Shown piece by piece: positions 1 to 11,900 of a stretch of DNA of 64,000 bases. Source of the stretch: Siphonodentalium dalli. Lineage: Eukaryota; Mollusca; Scaphopoda; Gadilida; Siphonodentaliidae. Under the pieces are notes generated by a model. The model saw only the letters and a list, made by a program, of their open reading frames with translations, searched no databases and was not told the DNA's origin. Positions within the stretch are counted from its first letter, which is position 1. Every line of letters begins with the position of its first letter. The translations under genes were made by a program, and so were the position numbers. Location: assembly GCA_032622095.1 (NCBI GenBank), contig CP136066.1, positions 155,455,152 through 155,519,151 of the forward strand. Direction: 5' to 3'.

Positions 1-1384
1 AATATCATTCAATATCAGTTTATTGGACTGATGTTGGCCAATGTCACATGGGGTTCTTGCGTTCTCGATCCGCTGTGCCAAAATATAACGTGAGCAGGAC
101 AGTACCAAAATTTAAAATAAACAAGAAGGATGACACAAGAAAGAAAAAATACTAACAACGCCATTGCATGGGCACTGTTTTTGAAAGCATGTCATGATGG
201 CGAACCTCCATACCAAATTTTATTCAGATCCGATAACCCATGATTGAGAATGGATGGATGGACAAACAATGGATATCCATATAAACAAAGAAGGATAACC
301 ATGGAACGGAAATCACTCCCAATGACGGACCTATACATACCAAATGTCATCCAGATCCGATTATCCATGACTGAGGTATCTGGGTGGACGGACAAAATAG
401 AATTTATTTCCAGATAAACAAAGAATGCAGCGAAATGTGTTTATGTTTTTTTTTTGTCTAATAACGAAGAGCGTTCCGAAATATGTGTTTAGTCTTATTG
501 TTTTCCTATTATCTAGGACGTGTTTGTTGTTCGTCGCCTGCATGTTACGATTTGCATTTGATCACAAACAAATAAACATGCTTTATTCGCCTGGTATAAG
601 CGAAAAAGTCCAAACGATCTTTACTGATAATTTTGGTATCAAATCCGATAGGACATGGCCAGGGAGTCTATTTCATTTGCACCCGCCTGGGTTTGAACTT
701 TCCAAATGGTACCTCAAAGTTTCCAACTGTTGGAAATTTCCAAACCGACAACCCCTGATTGCTATTTCAGACATCTATAAATATAATTATGCTGCTGTAG
801 GTCTAAAACACAACATTCCCCAGGGGATGAGTTGGAGGGTATGCCGTTTTTTTCATCTGGAATTTTCGGGGTCCCACCACCCCAAAACCTGCAAAATCAA
901 TATGTTTTTAATTCCAATTTGTTGACACCCCTTCAAATTTAAGTAATTTTGACCTGAAACCGCATAACATCAAAATCACTTCTATAAGTTTCTACTGAGA
1001 CACAGATAACCACCAGGAAATAAACATGTCTTCTATCCGCTTCTGTAACGTTTGTCCAGCTCTGTCCCAAAACTTTCTACATGGGACAAAAATATAACCC
1101 CTTAACTTTCTGCTCACGTTTCTTGCCATTATAGGGATCAACCTGGGTGTTCATATTCCAGTGCTAAATGGAAATTCTAATGCAATGATGTGGTGGACAA
1201 ATACAGCAACCCACAATAATCTGATAGCTGCGCATATATACTAGCACTAGTATAATGTATATGAATCCAATTTTACAAACTATTTTATACATATCCAATG
1301 AGATATCATTTCACCTGCAAGCTATTACATGAACCGGACATGTGTTTGGTTCTTTGGCTGTAATAACCTTTAAGCTGATCACAT
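1..1384. other. No gene recognised
   Basis: AT-rich sequence. The 190-400 part carries two diverged copies of a motif reading CCATACCAAATTT..CAGATCCGAT, related to the repeat field at 9540-9950. An open frame at 425-925 on the plus strand gives 166 residues with no recognisable domain and was not accepted as a gene. Confidence 0.5.
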
Positions 1385-1795
1385 TATCTCAGGACAGTGA
1401 ACTCAATCTTGACTGATATGAAACACTCCGGTTGGGTGATCAAATAGAAATGGAGAATAATCTTGCTCAAAGTAGTTATTTTTATGAATATTAACCCAAA
1501 TTTACAATACACACCGTCAGTCTAATATATTTATTAAATGCAATGAGTATCGATGGCGAAATCATTTGCGTTAGTTTATCGCCGATTGTTGCGTCCCGAA
1601 TTGAGATGTAAATATTTACAATTGAGCGTAGTTCAGGCGGTGTTTTCTATGGAGTTGTATGATCGATTGCTTTGATATTTTGGGCGATGTTAGTAGAATG
1701 CTACATTGCCCAAGTTGGCATAGCGCCTGAGTACTAATTTATAGGTTTCACGCACCCGAACAAGTCCGTAATATGTCTTTAAGATATTTTTAAAT
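1385..1795 (+). repeat. Dispersed repeat, direct copy at 41400-41765
   Basis: Shares long blocks with 41400-41765 in the same orientation, including TCTCAAAGTAGTTATTT-like and GAGATGTAAATATTTACAAT sequence and a common end AATATGTCTTTAAG. Identity is moderate with small indels. No coding capacity or clear terminal repeats; probably an old non-autonomous element. Confidence 0.6.
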
Positions 1796-2060
1796 TGTAA
1801 TTGTTACATATCCTACATCTGGTATTTTAAATTCTCCAGTAAAAACAAATTACGAGAGGGTGTACAAAGTGTGTTTTTGACCATTTTTGACCAGTTTAGA
1901 CCATTCACCCATCCACCACTGCATACCTGCATGTAGATCATACCATGAATCTCTACTATGGCTAACGCCCGTAGAGATGACATTCCACCAATCCAAAGAC
2001 TTGAAACTTTTTGAAGTTTTGACAGGGCACCTTATAAAGTCGAAAAAATAACACGGGGAA

Positions 2061-3830
2061 CAGGGGGGGGGGGGGGGGGGTCAGGAAAAACATTACGGAT
2101 ACAAGGTGGAAATTTTGTGTTTTTAAGTTTTGGGGACCCACCACCCCGGGAGCGTACGTTTCTGGGACACCCACCCGGGACCGTAAGTTTTTTCCACCCA
2201 GGTCTGGGACACACACCCCCAAATTTGATGAAAATCTTGTAAATTCTACTAAATAATGTGTTGTTGGCAGGGAAAGGGTCTCTCATTGTGTCTGCACCGG
2301 AACTGAGAGAACGCTGATCAAGTACACCCACAAAAAATAAACACAAAGCACATGGCTGAAAAATATGCCAACAAAACCAGTGACAAAACCTTTAAAACCC
2401 CAAATATTTATGGTTATATAGGTAAAATACCCACTTTAAAAGGATAGTTGTGTCCCGTATTAGCAATAGGTTAAAATATGTGCACGTGTAAAGTAAAAAC
2501 ACCATCAATTTGATTAAATAAACACAGTTCCAGTCCTCTCCATGTGAGAAATCACTGGTGAGCAACGAGGAGCTCCCCTTAAGATCATTCTAGGCGAGTG
2601 GCGAGTAGCTCTCCTACAAAATGTCGAGGCGAGTAGTATCCCAACAGGAGATGCCGAAGGCATCTCCCGAAGGCCCGAGGGGCGGAAGGGGGTCAGGGGG
2701 CATCCCCCCGGAAAATTCAGAAAATTAGATGCTCTGAGATTGAATCTGGAGCCTTTTAATGCTCCAATCAATGAACAACATGTTATTATGTGACTTAAGT
2801 CACTGTAGTCATGTATCGACACCGACCATGTACTTCGACCACGTGGTCACTGTATTTATCGTTTATTCAATATCTTGACTGATATCATTAATATAAACAA
2901 ATGAGGCCAACGGTTTTTCGACAGCTGACCACATTGCTAATAGTACACAAGCAAGTAAGTTGGTATATTTGAAATAAAGTTATCTGATATATTACGCACA
3001 TTTGAAGCATGTGTATTCTGAGTTATCGAACCACGTGGTCTCTCTGTTTGTTGTGCAGAAATTGTATTGCCGATGTGAATCGGAATCAGTTCGATTTTGA
3101 ATTAATTCCTCGATCTATTTTAGTAAATAGCGCATATAATAAAAAGAAAACCTTCGTGTTTTGAGTGAATATCGGAATTACCTCATTCGTGGTCACAGTG
3201 AGATACTGGAATCACCACTCGTGTACGGTGGCTGATTTGCGACATACTCAATACATATATTATCTCGAGATAATTATGTCGAGATCTCGAGATAATTATG
3301 TCGAGATCTCGAGATAATATCTCGAGATCTCGAGATAATATATGCATTGAGTATGTCGCAAATCAGCCACCGTACTCGTGGCCTTTAGGCCACGAGTGGT
3401 GATTCCAGTATCTCACTGTGACCACTCATGAGATACTTCAAGTATTCACTCAAAACACGCAGGTATCCTCTATGTATAATAAGTTAAAAAAGCCATGATA
3501 AACTATGAGAAAAGATGAGAATGGATTTTTTTTCATTGCAATTTGTTTCCTCGACCAAAACCGGACCCACCCCATGGTTTCAACTGTTAAAGGAGAAATT
3601 GTGGACAAAAAATAAAAATATAGAGCCCCCCTCGCTTGTATAAGGCGACAGCATGCACTACTATATGAATCTGATTGCTTCAATTCATTTTGAAGCTGTA
3701 ATTTGTCTTAGATATGATTTTGGAAAAATAATTGTATGACATCAGAAAAAATCTGCATTCCGGGCTCGGGGACACCCACCCACCAGGTCCTTGTGTCCTG
3801 TAATTTTTTTCTGACCCCCCCCCCCTCCTG
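2061..3830. mobile_element. 1.77-kb nested DNA element with CAGG..CCTG ends and 7-bp target duplication
   Basis: Inserted inside the MITE at 1934-4236. CGGGGAA at 2054-2060 is repeated at 3831-3837. The ends are inverted: the left reads CAG, a run of 18 G, then TCAGGAAAAACATTACGG; the right, read in reverse, begins CAGGAGGGG.. then TCAGAAAAAAATTACAGG. CAG termini with a 7-8 bp duplication resemble hAT-type transposons. No transposase is recognisable inside, so it is non-autonomous. It contains a 300-bp palindrome (3155-3459) and a GC-rich block near 2640-2720. Confidence 0.75.
3155..3459. repeat. Long palindrome centred on TCTCGAGA repeats
   Basis: The arms pair from GTGTTTTGAGTGAATA (3157) with TATTCACTCAAAACAC (3442), through GTGGTCACAGTGAGATACTG and GCTGATTTGCGACATACTCA, to a centre of alternating TCTCGAGA and AATTATGTCGAG units (about 3261-3337). 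The right arm has an extra perfect small hairpin, CTCGTGGCC-TTTA-GGCCACGAG, near 3374-3396, that the left arm lacks. This could be an independent foldback element inside the nested transposon. Confidence 0.85.
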
Positions 3831-4236
3831 CGGGGAATATATTTCTTAATGAGTATCTGTTCCTTAATAGTGTACTTCACTATATGTGAAGGTCCCAACT
3901 CGAAAATGCATGCTTTTCTGTGACTTTTGAGAACCTATATCGCAATAAACTTTCAATTAATTACCCAGGAGAAATTCCATAATTGTGTAAGAAACGCAAT
4001 CAAAATCGCTCACAAAGTCACTTAAATCGTGAAATTTCCAGTTGGGACCTTCACCTACAGTGAAGCACATTATTAAGAAACAGATATGTATAATAACAAA
4101 GAAATATATATACCCTTTGTTATTTTTTCGATTTTATAAGGTTCCCAGTTAAAACTTCAAAAAGTTCCCAGGTTTGTACTGGTGGAATATGATCTCTACG
4201 GGCGTTAGCCATGGTAGAAATTCATGGCATGATCTA

Positions 4237-5396
4237 ACCTTTCTGTAAAAAGTTTACAACCCCGCCCTGTATTCCCCACTAATTACTGGTGGGAAATCAA
4301 ACAATTGGAACAATTCAACCAATATATGCATGGTGTAAAATTTCCAACTAATGTATCAGATATGAAATTTCCAACTAATGTTGTGTCAGGCATGAAATGT
4401 TCAACTGATGGAAATTCTGAATGGATTTCCCCACGGGTGAATATACCGGTAAAACAAATGACCGCATCATATAGGGGAAACAGTGCACATAAGAGCTAAT
4501 ACGTAATATACCATTTATTGATAAACATGTACAAAAGTATATATTACGATTACATTAGAAAAGTAACAGATTATTGCAAAGAGATATAAGTTCGTCGTAT
4601 AAAAATATATATACATATATCAACAGATAGTGTCATCTTCTATATACAAAAAAAATCATACCATTCGGTGTGATAAGTTACGTTTTCCGGGTAAAGTTGA
4701 GGGGCTTATAAAGGTACCCATAACCCGACAGACATACTTCAAGACTTTTTAATGAAAAGGGCTGACGAAACTCGATGTGCAAGATTCGTGCAACGTTCGT
4801 AAGTTATGTTGGTTAGGGTACATAGGAACTCTAATTCCCGAATTATAATGTATCAAATGAGAGTAATATTATAGAAATCCATTCTAAATATTGGGTTATT
4901 TTTAAAAAGATTTTTTTTTCCATTAATTGTTCAGACAATTCATCACAGAGAGCAGACAACAATCTACTTATAAATATAAAATGCTTTATTTCACCTCAAC
5001 CAGAATTGGTGCCTTCTGATAGACCGAGAGCTGTGTTCTATATTGTGTAGTTGTGTGCTAAATTTAGCACACCACTATACATGTATAGTGTCGTGCTGAA
5101 TTGTGCAAACTACTCTGCCGAACAAGCATACAAAAAGCCATAAACAGAGGCAACAATCGACAATCGAAAACAGAAAAACATATATGTGTCCAGCAATTTA
5201 CTAAGGCGTGTCCAAATGAAATTAAAACATTATTGTAAACAGTGAACGACGTCAACTTGCGAAGTGGTAACATCCGGTTGAATTCACCTTGTAATACAGT
5301 TTCGGGTTTTCGTGCATTCAACACAAAACCTATATAATGCGCGTATCGGTTCATTGAACTTGATTTCAACACGTTCTTGCGACGATTTTGTTTCTC
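4237..5396. other. No gene recognised
   Basis: AT-rich sequence with no convincing reading frame. A short diverged repeat of AAATTTCCAACTAATG-like sequence occurs near 4325-4400. Confidence 0.5.
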
Positions 5397-5860
5397 TTAA
5401 AGGTACTCAATCAGAGCAGACGCTCCTAAATTACTATTTCTTTCGCTTCGGGGGTAAACAATATTTGATTCGAGTCGAGGAACCCACCCATTAAAGCCTA
5501 GAGTGATCAGATATCGATTTTTGAAGTTTATTATTTCTCGAGATGTGTAATAATATGTGGCCCAGAAACACGTGGTCAAACGGAGGGTCTCGGACAAAAT
5601 TGTGGATGAAGATGAATGACTCTAAAATCAAGTGGTAATACGGTAAAATTTCGTGATACTTTAGTGATAATACGGCCATATTTTGTTGAACAAAATGTTG
5701 ATAAATAACAAGTTTTGGGAAATTTGATACCATAGTTGACAGTGGTTAGCATTAGCGTGTTGCAATAAATCGATTCTGATAACTAAAGCGTATTTTCAAT
5801 ACATGTTTTTGTTGTATCTTGATGGTATGGTGACCGTCTGATCGGATTGAGTACCATTAA
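5397..5860. mobile_element. TTAA-flanked MITE, family A, copy 1
   Basis: Begins TTAAAGGTACTCAATC and ends GGATTGAGTACCATTAA, short inverted ends bounded by TTAA. The body matches 10995-11419 and 28537-28994 and part of 30744-31080, sharing AGTGATCAGATATCGAT, AATACGGCCATATTT and GATAACTAAAGCGTATTTT. No coding capacity. TTAA target use is typical of piggyBac-type and some other DNA transposons; the superfamily is not determined. Confidence 0.75.
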
Positions 5861-6047
5861 ACAGTTTAGCGGTAAGTTGAAAAAAAAACCATACAGTGTA
5901 TTTGTTCTCAGTAAAATTAGTTGTACATTATTTTCTTTTAACATCTTATATGAAGGGAATTTGAACAGTCCAGTAGTTGGTGCATGTTGGTAGGATACAG
6001 TTATGTAGTATGCATGCTACAAATTCGAATTGTTCGGTGAAATATAT

Positions 6048-6196
6048 TAAATAGAGCATGTCTTGTCGTTGACTAAGCGGGTGTAGTGCCCAGTGGGGTG
6101 GGTATAATTCACTCGGCTCCGCGTCGTGAACTATATACCCACCACCAAACGGTGCTATGTACCCGCGTAGTCAACCCCAACACATGCTCTATTTAT
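6048..6196. repeat. Palindromic element (foldback MITE) downstream of the LPMO stop
   Basis: AATAGAGCATGT..GTTGACTA.GCGGGT at the left is inverted at the right as ACCCGCGTAGTCAAC..ACATGCTCTATTT, with GGGTGGGTATA facing TATACCCACC in the middle. Arms are about 60-65 bases with several mismatches. It lies 720-870 bases beyond the LPMO stop. The only AATAAA seen on the minus strand downstream of the gene (about 6191-6197) falls in its outer arm, so it could supply a polyadenylation signal. Confidence 0.7.
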
Positions 6197-6915
6197 TTAC
6201 TAGGTACTGCCACTTACTGCATGAGAAATATATGATTTATGAAATTTACCAAATTGTACAAATCGCAGACATTCCGAGGGACTTGTCTGATTATTTGAGC
6301 TGCATTAAGTTTGCCTCCACCTGGAATCTGAAGTTACATTTATGTTAATTGTCGTGATAAAAGACACGACCGTGCATGCTGGTACAGTCTCTATAAGGCG
6401 GACGATAATCTTCATAATTTGCTCGAAAATGGCTACAAAATGTCTCACATCAAGTGAGCATATTGATAGTTTCCTTATACATGTAAACAACTCAACCACA
6501 AAAAGATAACGAATGAGTTATGTATAAGTTTTTGTTAACAGGCTATGAATCCCGTCCCCATAGAAATATGACTTTTGAGAAGAAATGACCGTGTTCAAGT
6601 TTTCGAGGTTGTGAAATTTGAACGACAAAATCTCCTTAAAAACAAATTTGTTTCGATATCAGTTTTTGCAGTATCCGAGAATAGTTGATAACACAATAGT
6701 CTAACAGTTTGCTGATATATTTCTAAAATATAGAAGAAAAACGATTGTTGAAATAACGAGGCGAGATAGATATTTTACCGCCATTTTCGAGCAACTTATT
6801 ACGTATGTTCCCGGTCGTGAAAGATAATCGTCGGCTTTTAGAGACTTTCCAGATCGGATACTGCGTTATGCAAAAAACAAACAATCATGTTTTACCGGCA
6901 CGACGCCATGTCATG

Positions 6916-8954
6916 CTAATTATTATAACAGCGACAGAACAGGGGTGGGCAGAAGTTTCCCGCACAGTTTTGAACACACCACTCATCATACTGAGCTTGT
7001 CCCCGATATAAACCAATCGCAACACATGTCTGCTGTCTGCGCGCACGCGTGTAGAACGTAGCTCCGATGATATTTTTACTCTTGTATACCGTTTTATCTT
7101 GCCGGTCGCCATCTTTATAGTTCCGTGCATACAGCTCTTCGAATCTGTTTGAAAATGTCTTCATTTCTGGTTGCTTTTCACTCCACGTATCTGGTTGTCG
7201 ATACTGATATGGCGTTACTGGTTTCCGATAAGTAGGTGTATTTCTATATTCTGTTACCGGCCGGTATATACTGCGACTCATTGGGACATTGTCCCAATAG
7301 CGGTGACCATGGGAGGTTTGTATTTCTGTTGGAGATGATATTTCGTTTTCACGTGAACACCGACAAAAAGCCACAGGACAGAAATTCGCGTTACAGTTAG
7401 CGTTACACCACTCATCCATACCTCCACCAAATTGCATGGTCGCGCGGCACCGAAGAGTTGGTCGGTATCCATTCCACGGAGACCCCAAAGAACTATGGAA
7501 GGTGGATCGACTCCATTCGCTATTTCTCGGTGTTTGTTGCCGTCTCTGGTTCTCGTAGATTGGCCGGTGAGTCTCGTGATTGTGATTATGTGTACACGGT
7601 TTTCTGTGATTATCAGATAAAGTAACGACGACTTCCTCATCGTGTTCACCGAAAGACTCGGTGGGAATCGCCGAAGTGCCACGATGTCCAATGGAGACAT
7701 CGTCCTTTTCGAAATATTCACTTAAAAGATCATCAATTTCGTCACGAGAATTTCCCTTCACTTCTTCCCCTCCGTGAACACTGAGTGGCGATTTGTTTGT
7801 CACCAGATAACTGACGTCATTTGGCAAACTAAGATCAGTCGGTCTGAGCGGTAAAGTCGACTTGGTTCCATAATTACCAACTCGTTCTCTATTACGAATT
7901 AATTTGTTTTCTTGGTTATCAAAAGTTTTATCTATGGTCATTTCTGTTGGACCCATTGTTCTTGGTGCGAGGGTTTCAGTCTTTTTATCATTTTTATCGA
8001 AAACGTTATTGCCCTTTATCCACGAATATTGCCACGCCCACGAATTCGCGAACGGCGATCTCGATTTCTTCGTTGTTTCTGTGGATTTTGTGCTCGTAGT
8101 ACGCACTGATGCCGCGACGTTTGTAGGTCGCGCAGAGCGATTGGGCCACGGATAAGTTGTCGTTTCTGTAACAACCGGCGAAGCGGACCACCATGCGGCA
8201 TTCCGGTATGGTTCGTTGCCTCTGAATAAAGGTAGTTTCTTGTAATGATTCTCGTTGGTGATAGTTTTCCTTCGCGGTTTCTGTCCTTGAGTTTGTTCAT
8301 CGGACGATTGCGGTGCAAGATGGTCATTGATCACACTCCAGTTTGATACACCCTCAGATTTCTTCGGAATGTTGACATGGTTGGCTTCACGTGGTATCGT
8401 CGAGAGGTCAGCCATGTCAGATTTCTTCGGATTGTTGACGTCGTTGGCTTCACGTGGTATCGTCGAGAGGTCAGTCATGTCAGAATTCTTCGGATTGTTA
8501 AATTCGTTGGCTTCACGTGGTATCGTCGAGAGGACAGCCATGTCAGAATGCTTTGGATTGTTAAATTCGTTGGCTTCACGTGGTATCGTCGAGAGGTTAG
8601 ACATATCTGATATAGCAGTTTCATCCGATTTATGAGCACGTGTAACTTCAAGTTCATTTATGTATAACCGAGTGGGCGTGGTGTGCTGTTTGCTAGTTCT
8701 GACGTCTTCTGGTTTCGTGTGACGGAGTGTTTTATGTCCGGGTTGTGATATCGATACAGTTGTCCTTCTCGTGTTGATGACGGGGTTGACTCTCGATGTT
8801 TGTTTCATTGGTTTTGCGCGTGTACTCTTTGGTGATGACGACTTACGCCTTTCTGGTGACGTTATGGACACGTCTGCACAGTTAACAAATTCCTCCTGTG
8901 GGCCACACCCCAAGCAAAATGTTCCAGATTGCCCATCTTTATCCCACGTGTTAC
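6916..8954 (-). CDS. AA15 LPMO exon 3: end of catalytic domain and long cysteine-module tail
   Basis: Residues 189-867 and the stop. The acceptor is TTTTCTATTCAG|GTAACACG; an open frame runs further upstream to 9051 but those 32 codons are intron. The exon starts GNTWDKDGQSGTFCLGCGPQ, the normal C-terminal AA15 block ending CADVSI near residue 219. What follows is unusual: a basic, Ser/Thr/Pro/Asn-rich, probably disordered region; four 21-residue repeats at about 309-392; a spacer; cysteine module 1 (Cys 691, 705, 709, 714, 719, 721); a Tyr/Arg/Pro-rich linker; an RARR sequence at 825-828; and cysteine module 2 (Cys 832, 848, 852, 857, 862, 864), ending three residues before the stop. The module pattern is C-x(13-15)-C-x3-C-x4-C-x4-C-x-C, with DEWC in both. 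I do not recognise the module with certainty; a role in binding the substrate or matrix is inference. Confidence 0.9.
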
Positions 8955-11900
8955 CTGAATAGAAAAGTAAAAGATTTGTTAAGATAAACCAACTTATATA
9001 TACACTAAGTACAATTTTTTGAGTGTTCATCGTAGTGTAAAGTAAACCCATAAAGTTTCATTAAAATAGGCGATATTGCGTTAATGTTTGGTTTACGTGG
9101 AACATAATGGTGTAGATGCGGTCTGTATCTGATCGTTCTGGTAGATCTTACCGCACTCTAACCAAATATAACGGATGACAGTCAGTAAAAGTTGGGCAGA
9201 CCGGAACGAAGAGTTCCAAAATAGGGCTATTTCCTTATTTTGATAATGTCTTAAAGAAACCAAACATAATTATTATGTTTGGTTTCCATAGTCGCATTTG
9301 CACTTGATACAAAATGACAACACGCCCCGCTAAGACGCGCGCTTTCCCACATCAGCCACAAAAAGATTCAACCGTCAGTTGTGTTAATAAAAGGTCGTTG
9401 ACCACGTGTCCCACGAAAAGGTGGCTTTTTAGTAAGGATAGCTTTTTTTTTACTCTGTCAAATTTCATTGGACCTTTGTCTTCTGAAATTTGAACCACAT
9501 ACCAAATATCAAGTGATTCAGTTGAATTTAAAAACAATCAGATAACTTACTAAAAGTAAAGTTATCATCCGAAGTCGAAGAGTACCATAACTCCAAAATT
9601 TAAAAACAATCAGATTACAAAAACTAAAGTTATCATGCGGAAACCAAAACAATCGGCAAATGCCAAGTCGACAAGAACCATATTCGAACTTGACAAGTAT
9701 TTGGAGTTGCTAACCTCACATACCAAATTTGGTTTCGATCCGATAACCCAAAAATAAAGTTATCATCCGGAAACTTCCGCACGGATTCTAAGTCGAAGAA
9801 GGTCAATAACTCGGGCAAAAATGGGCGGACCGAACCCACATTCAAACTTGATCTGTGTTTTGAGCTGATAAACTCACATACCAAATTTGGTTTCGATCCG
9901 ATAACTCAAAATTTGACTTATTTGTCCGGTGTTTTTTTTATAAAGTAAAAATTTGATTCTGGGAACAATTATAGAATAAAAAGTTGCAATAAACTGTTCG
10001 TGTTCGTGTTGTTAACAGTTTTATTTGATTAGACAACAGAATAATCTTAAATTTTAAATCATTGAAGTCATCCGAAAACCAAAATAATCGGGAAATTCTA
10101 AGTCAACTAGTGTTATAACTCCGGTAAAATGAGAAGACATAACCCAAATTCGAAATTGACCTGTAATTTGATGTAAAGTATAATCTTTTTACCAAATTCT
10201 GAAAACAATCTGATCACTAGTACTGACTAAAGTTATCATCTGGAAACCAAAATAATAAGTAAATTCTAAGCCGACATGGACATTAACTCCGGTAAAAATT
10301 GGCGGACTCGATTATTTATTCCAATAAATCTGAGTATACTGTTATTTATTTTCACAAAGTCTGTCGTGAATTCGAGACTTGTCCATGCAGCAAATTAAGT
10401 GAGCCCAATATAAGATTTCCAAGCACTTAGCAACGATAACGTGATCGATATAAATAACTGGATTCAGATGCAATTAGTCTGAACTTAGAAAAGCACGCCC
10501 AATTATTCTGCTGACCGCTTTTAGTGATTAGGTCAAAATGTGTGACGTCGTGTTCGTGTCTGTGTGTCATTGGGGTATGAAACGGGTAACCCAATTGGCA
10601 ATTGACCAATCATCGAACATGATTTAGTGAAACACAGGCGGACTACGTAAATGTTCTCAGATGAGCAGTTGTGGCCGCGTATCAACCCCGTTACGCCATT
10701 GTCACTGTACTCATCATATTAATGGGCAAATTTAGCATACTTGTATACTATATGCTAAATTGCCCGTTGATAGGACGAGTACAACATTACGGACACATCA
10801 TCAGCTATTGTCCAGGATCCAAACAACTACTTGTGCTTGGACAATAGTGCATGCCACTATATATGATAATATATTAGATTCAAGTACGAGACACACGGCA
10901 AACTATGGGGTATAAACTAAAATATCAAACATGCTACTCATTTCAACCTAACCCGAGAGCTTTATAGCTTATTCCTACTGTGGTAAAAACAAAATTAAAG
11001 ATGCATTATCCGAATTAACGCTCCCAAATTACTATTTCTTCGACGAACCCACCAATCAAAGCTCAGAGTGATCAGATATCGATTTTTGAAGTTTGTTATT
11101 TCTCGAGATATTCAATTATTTGTGTCTAGAAAAGTTGTCAACCCGACGGTCTCGGACAAAATTGCTGATGAAGATGGATAACTGTAAAATAAAGTGGTAA
11201 TGCGGCCAAATTTTGTGATACTCAAGTGATAATACGGCCATATTTCGTTGAAAAAAATGTTGATAAATAAAACTTTTTGGGAAATTTGATACCATAGTAG
11301 ACAGTGGTCAGCAATATTTTGTTGCAATTAATCGATTCTGATAACTAAAGCGTATTTTGAAGAAATGTTGTTGTATCTTGAGGATATGGGGACCGCCTGA
11401 TCGGATTGAGTAACCTTAAGAGCGTTTGTAGCAACTGGAAAATTGCGATGACTTCGGCAAGTCTTTTCTGAGTATATACAAATTGTATAGTTGACAGTTC
11501 GTGTGTCTATTGACCTATTTTATCCCTCCTTCCAACTGAGTCATGAAAGTTCGTTTGTTAAGGGCAGGGCACATCTACATTGACAGCCTGTCCTCCTGAA
11601 AATAATCTCACAATGAACCTATTTCAAAAACTCAAATAAGCTCATATCGGCGTTATTTGAATCTGAATTACGCTCTATAACATTTAACATAACATTTTTT
11701 TTATTGACATAATACACCCACGCGGGGCAGTTGTCATAATACAGATAATTTAAACACAAGTCAAGACAATTTCATATAAAATATATATATATAACATGTA
11801 TTTGTAACTCAACACTATATTCTCATTTATTTGCGGAAAACTGCCGAACCATGTTACAGATCAGATTGCATATGCTCGGGTGTTCAGCCTTCATGAGGAA

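Larger units (their letters stand above)
1934..4236. mobile_element. TA-flanked MITE with long inverted ends, split by a later insertion
   Basis: The left end (TAGATCATACCATGAATC..) and right end (..ATTCATGGCATGATCTA) are inverted copies extending about 130 bases, including GCTAACGCCCGTAGAGAT and its complement. The intact relative at 61950-62322 has the same ends and middle without the interruption. Removing 2061-3830 restores continuity with that relative. Tc1/mariner-like TA target use is suggested by the terminal TA but not proven. Confidence 0.75.

Noticed and set aside
425-925. 166-residue plus-strand frame as a gene
   Set aside because: No domain, low-complexity start, and part of it resembles repeat sequence (GGGGTCCCACCACCCC) found in the element at 2061-3830.
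7278-7721. 147-residue frame inside the LPMO exon
   Set aside because: It is an alternative frame of exon 3 on the same strand; the AA15 tail with its paired cysteine modules is the real product.
8955-9051. In-frame ATG at 9051 as the start of a 711-residue protein
   Set aside because: The first 32 codons precede a clear acceptor (TTCTATTCAG) and the next residues continue the AA15 domain from exon 2 in the right phase, so this is intron.
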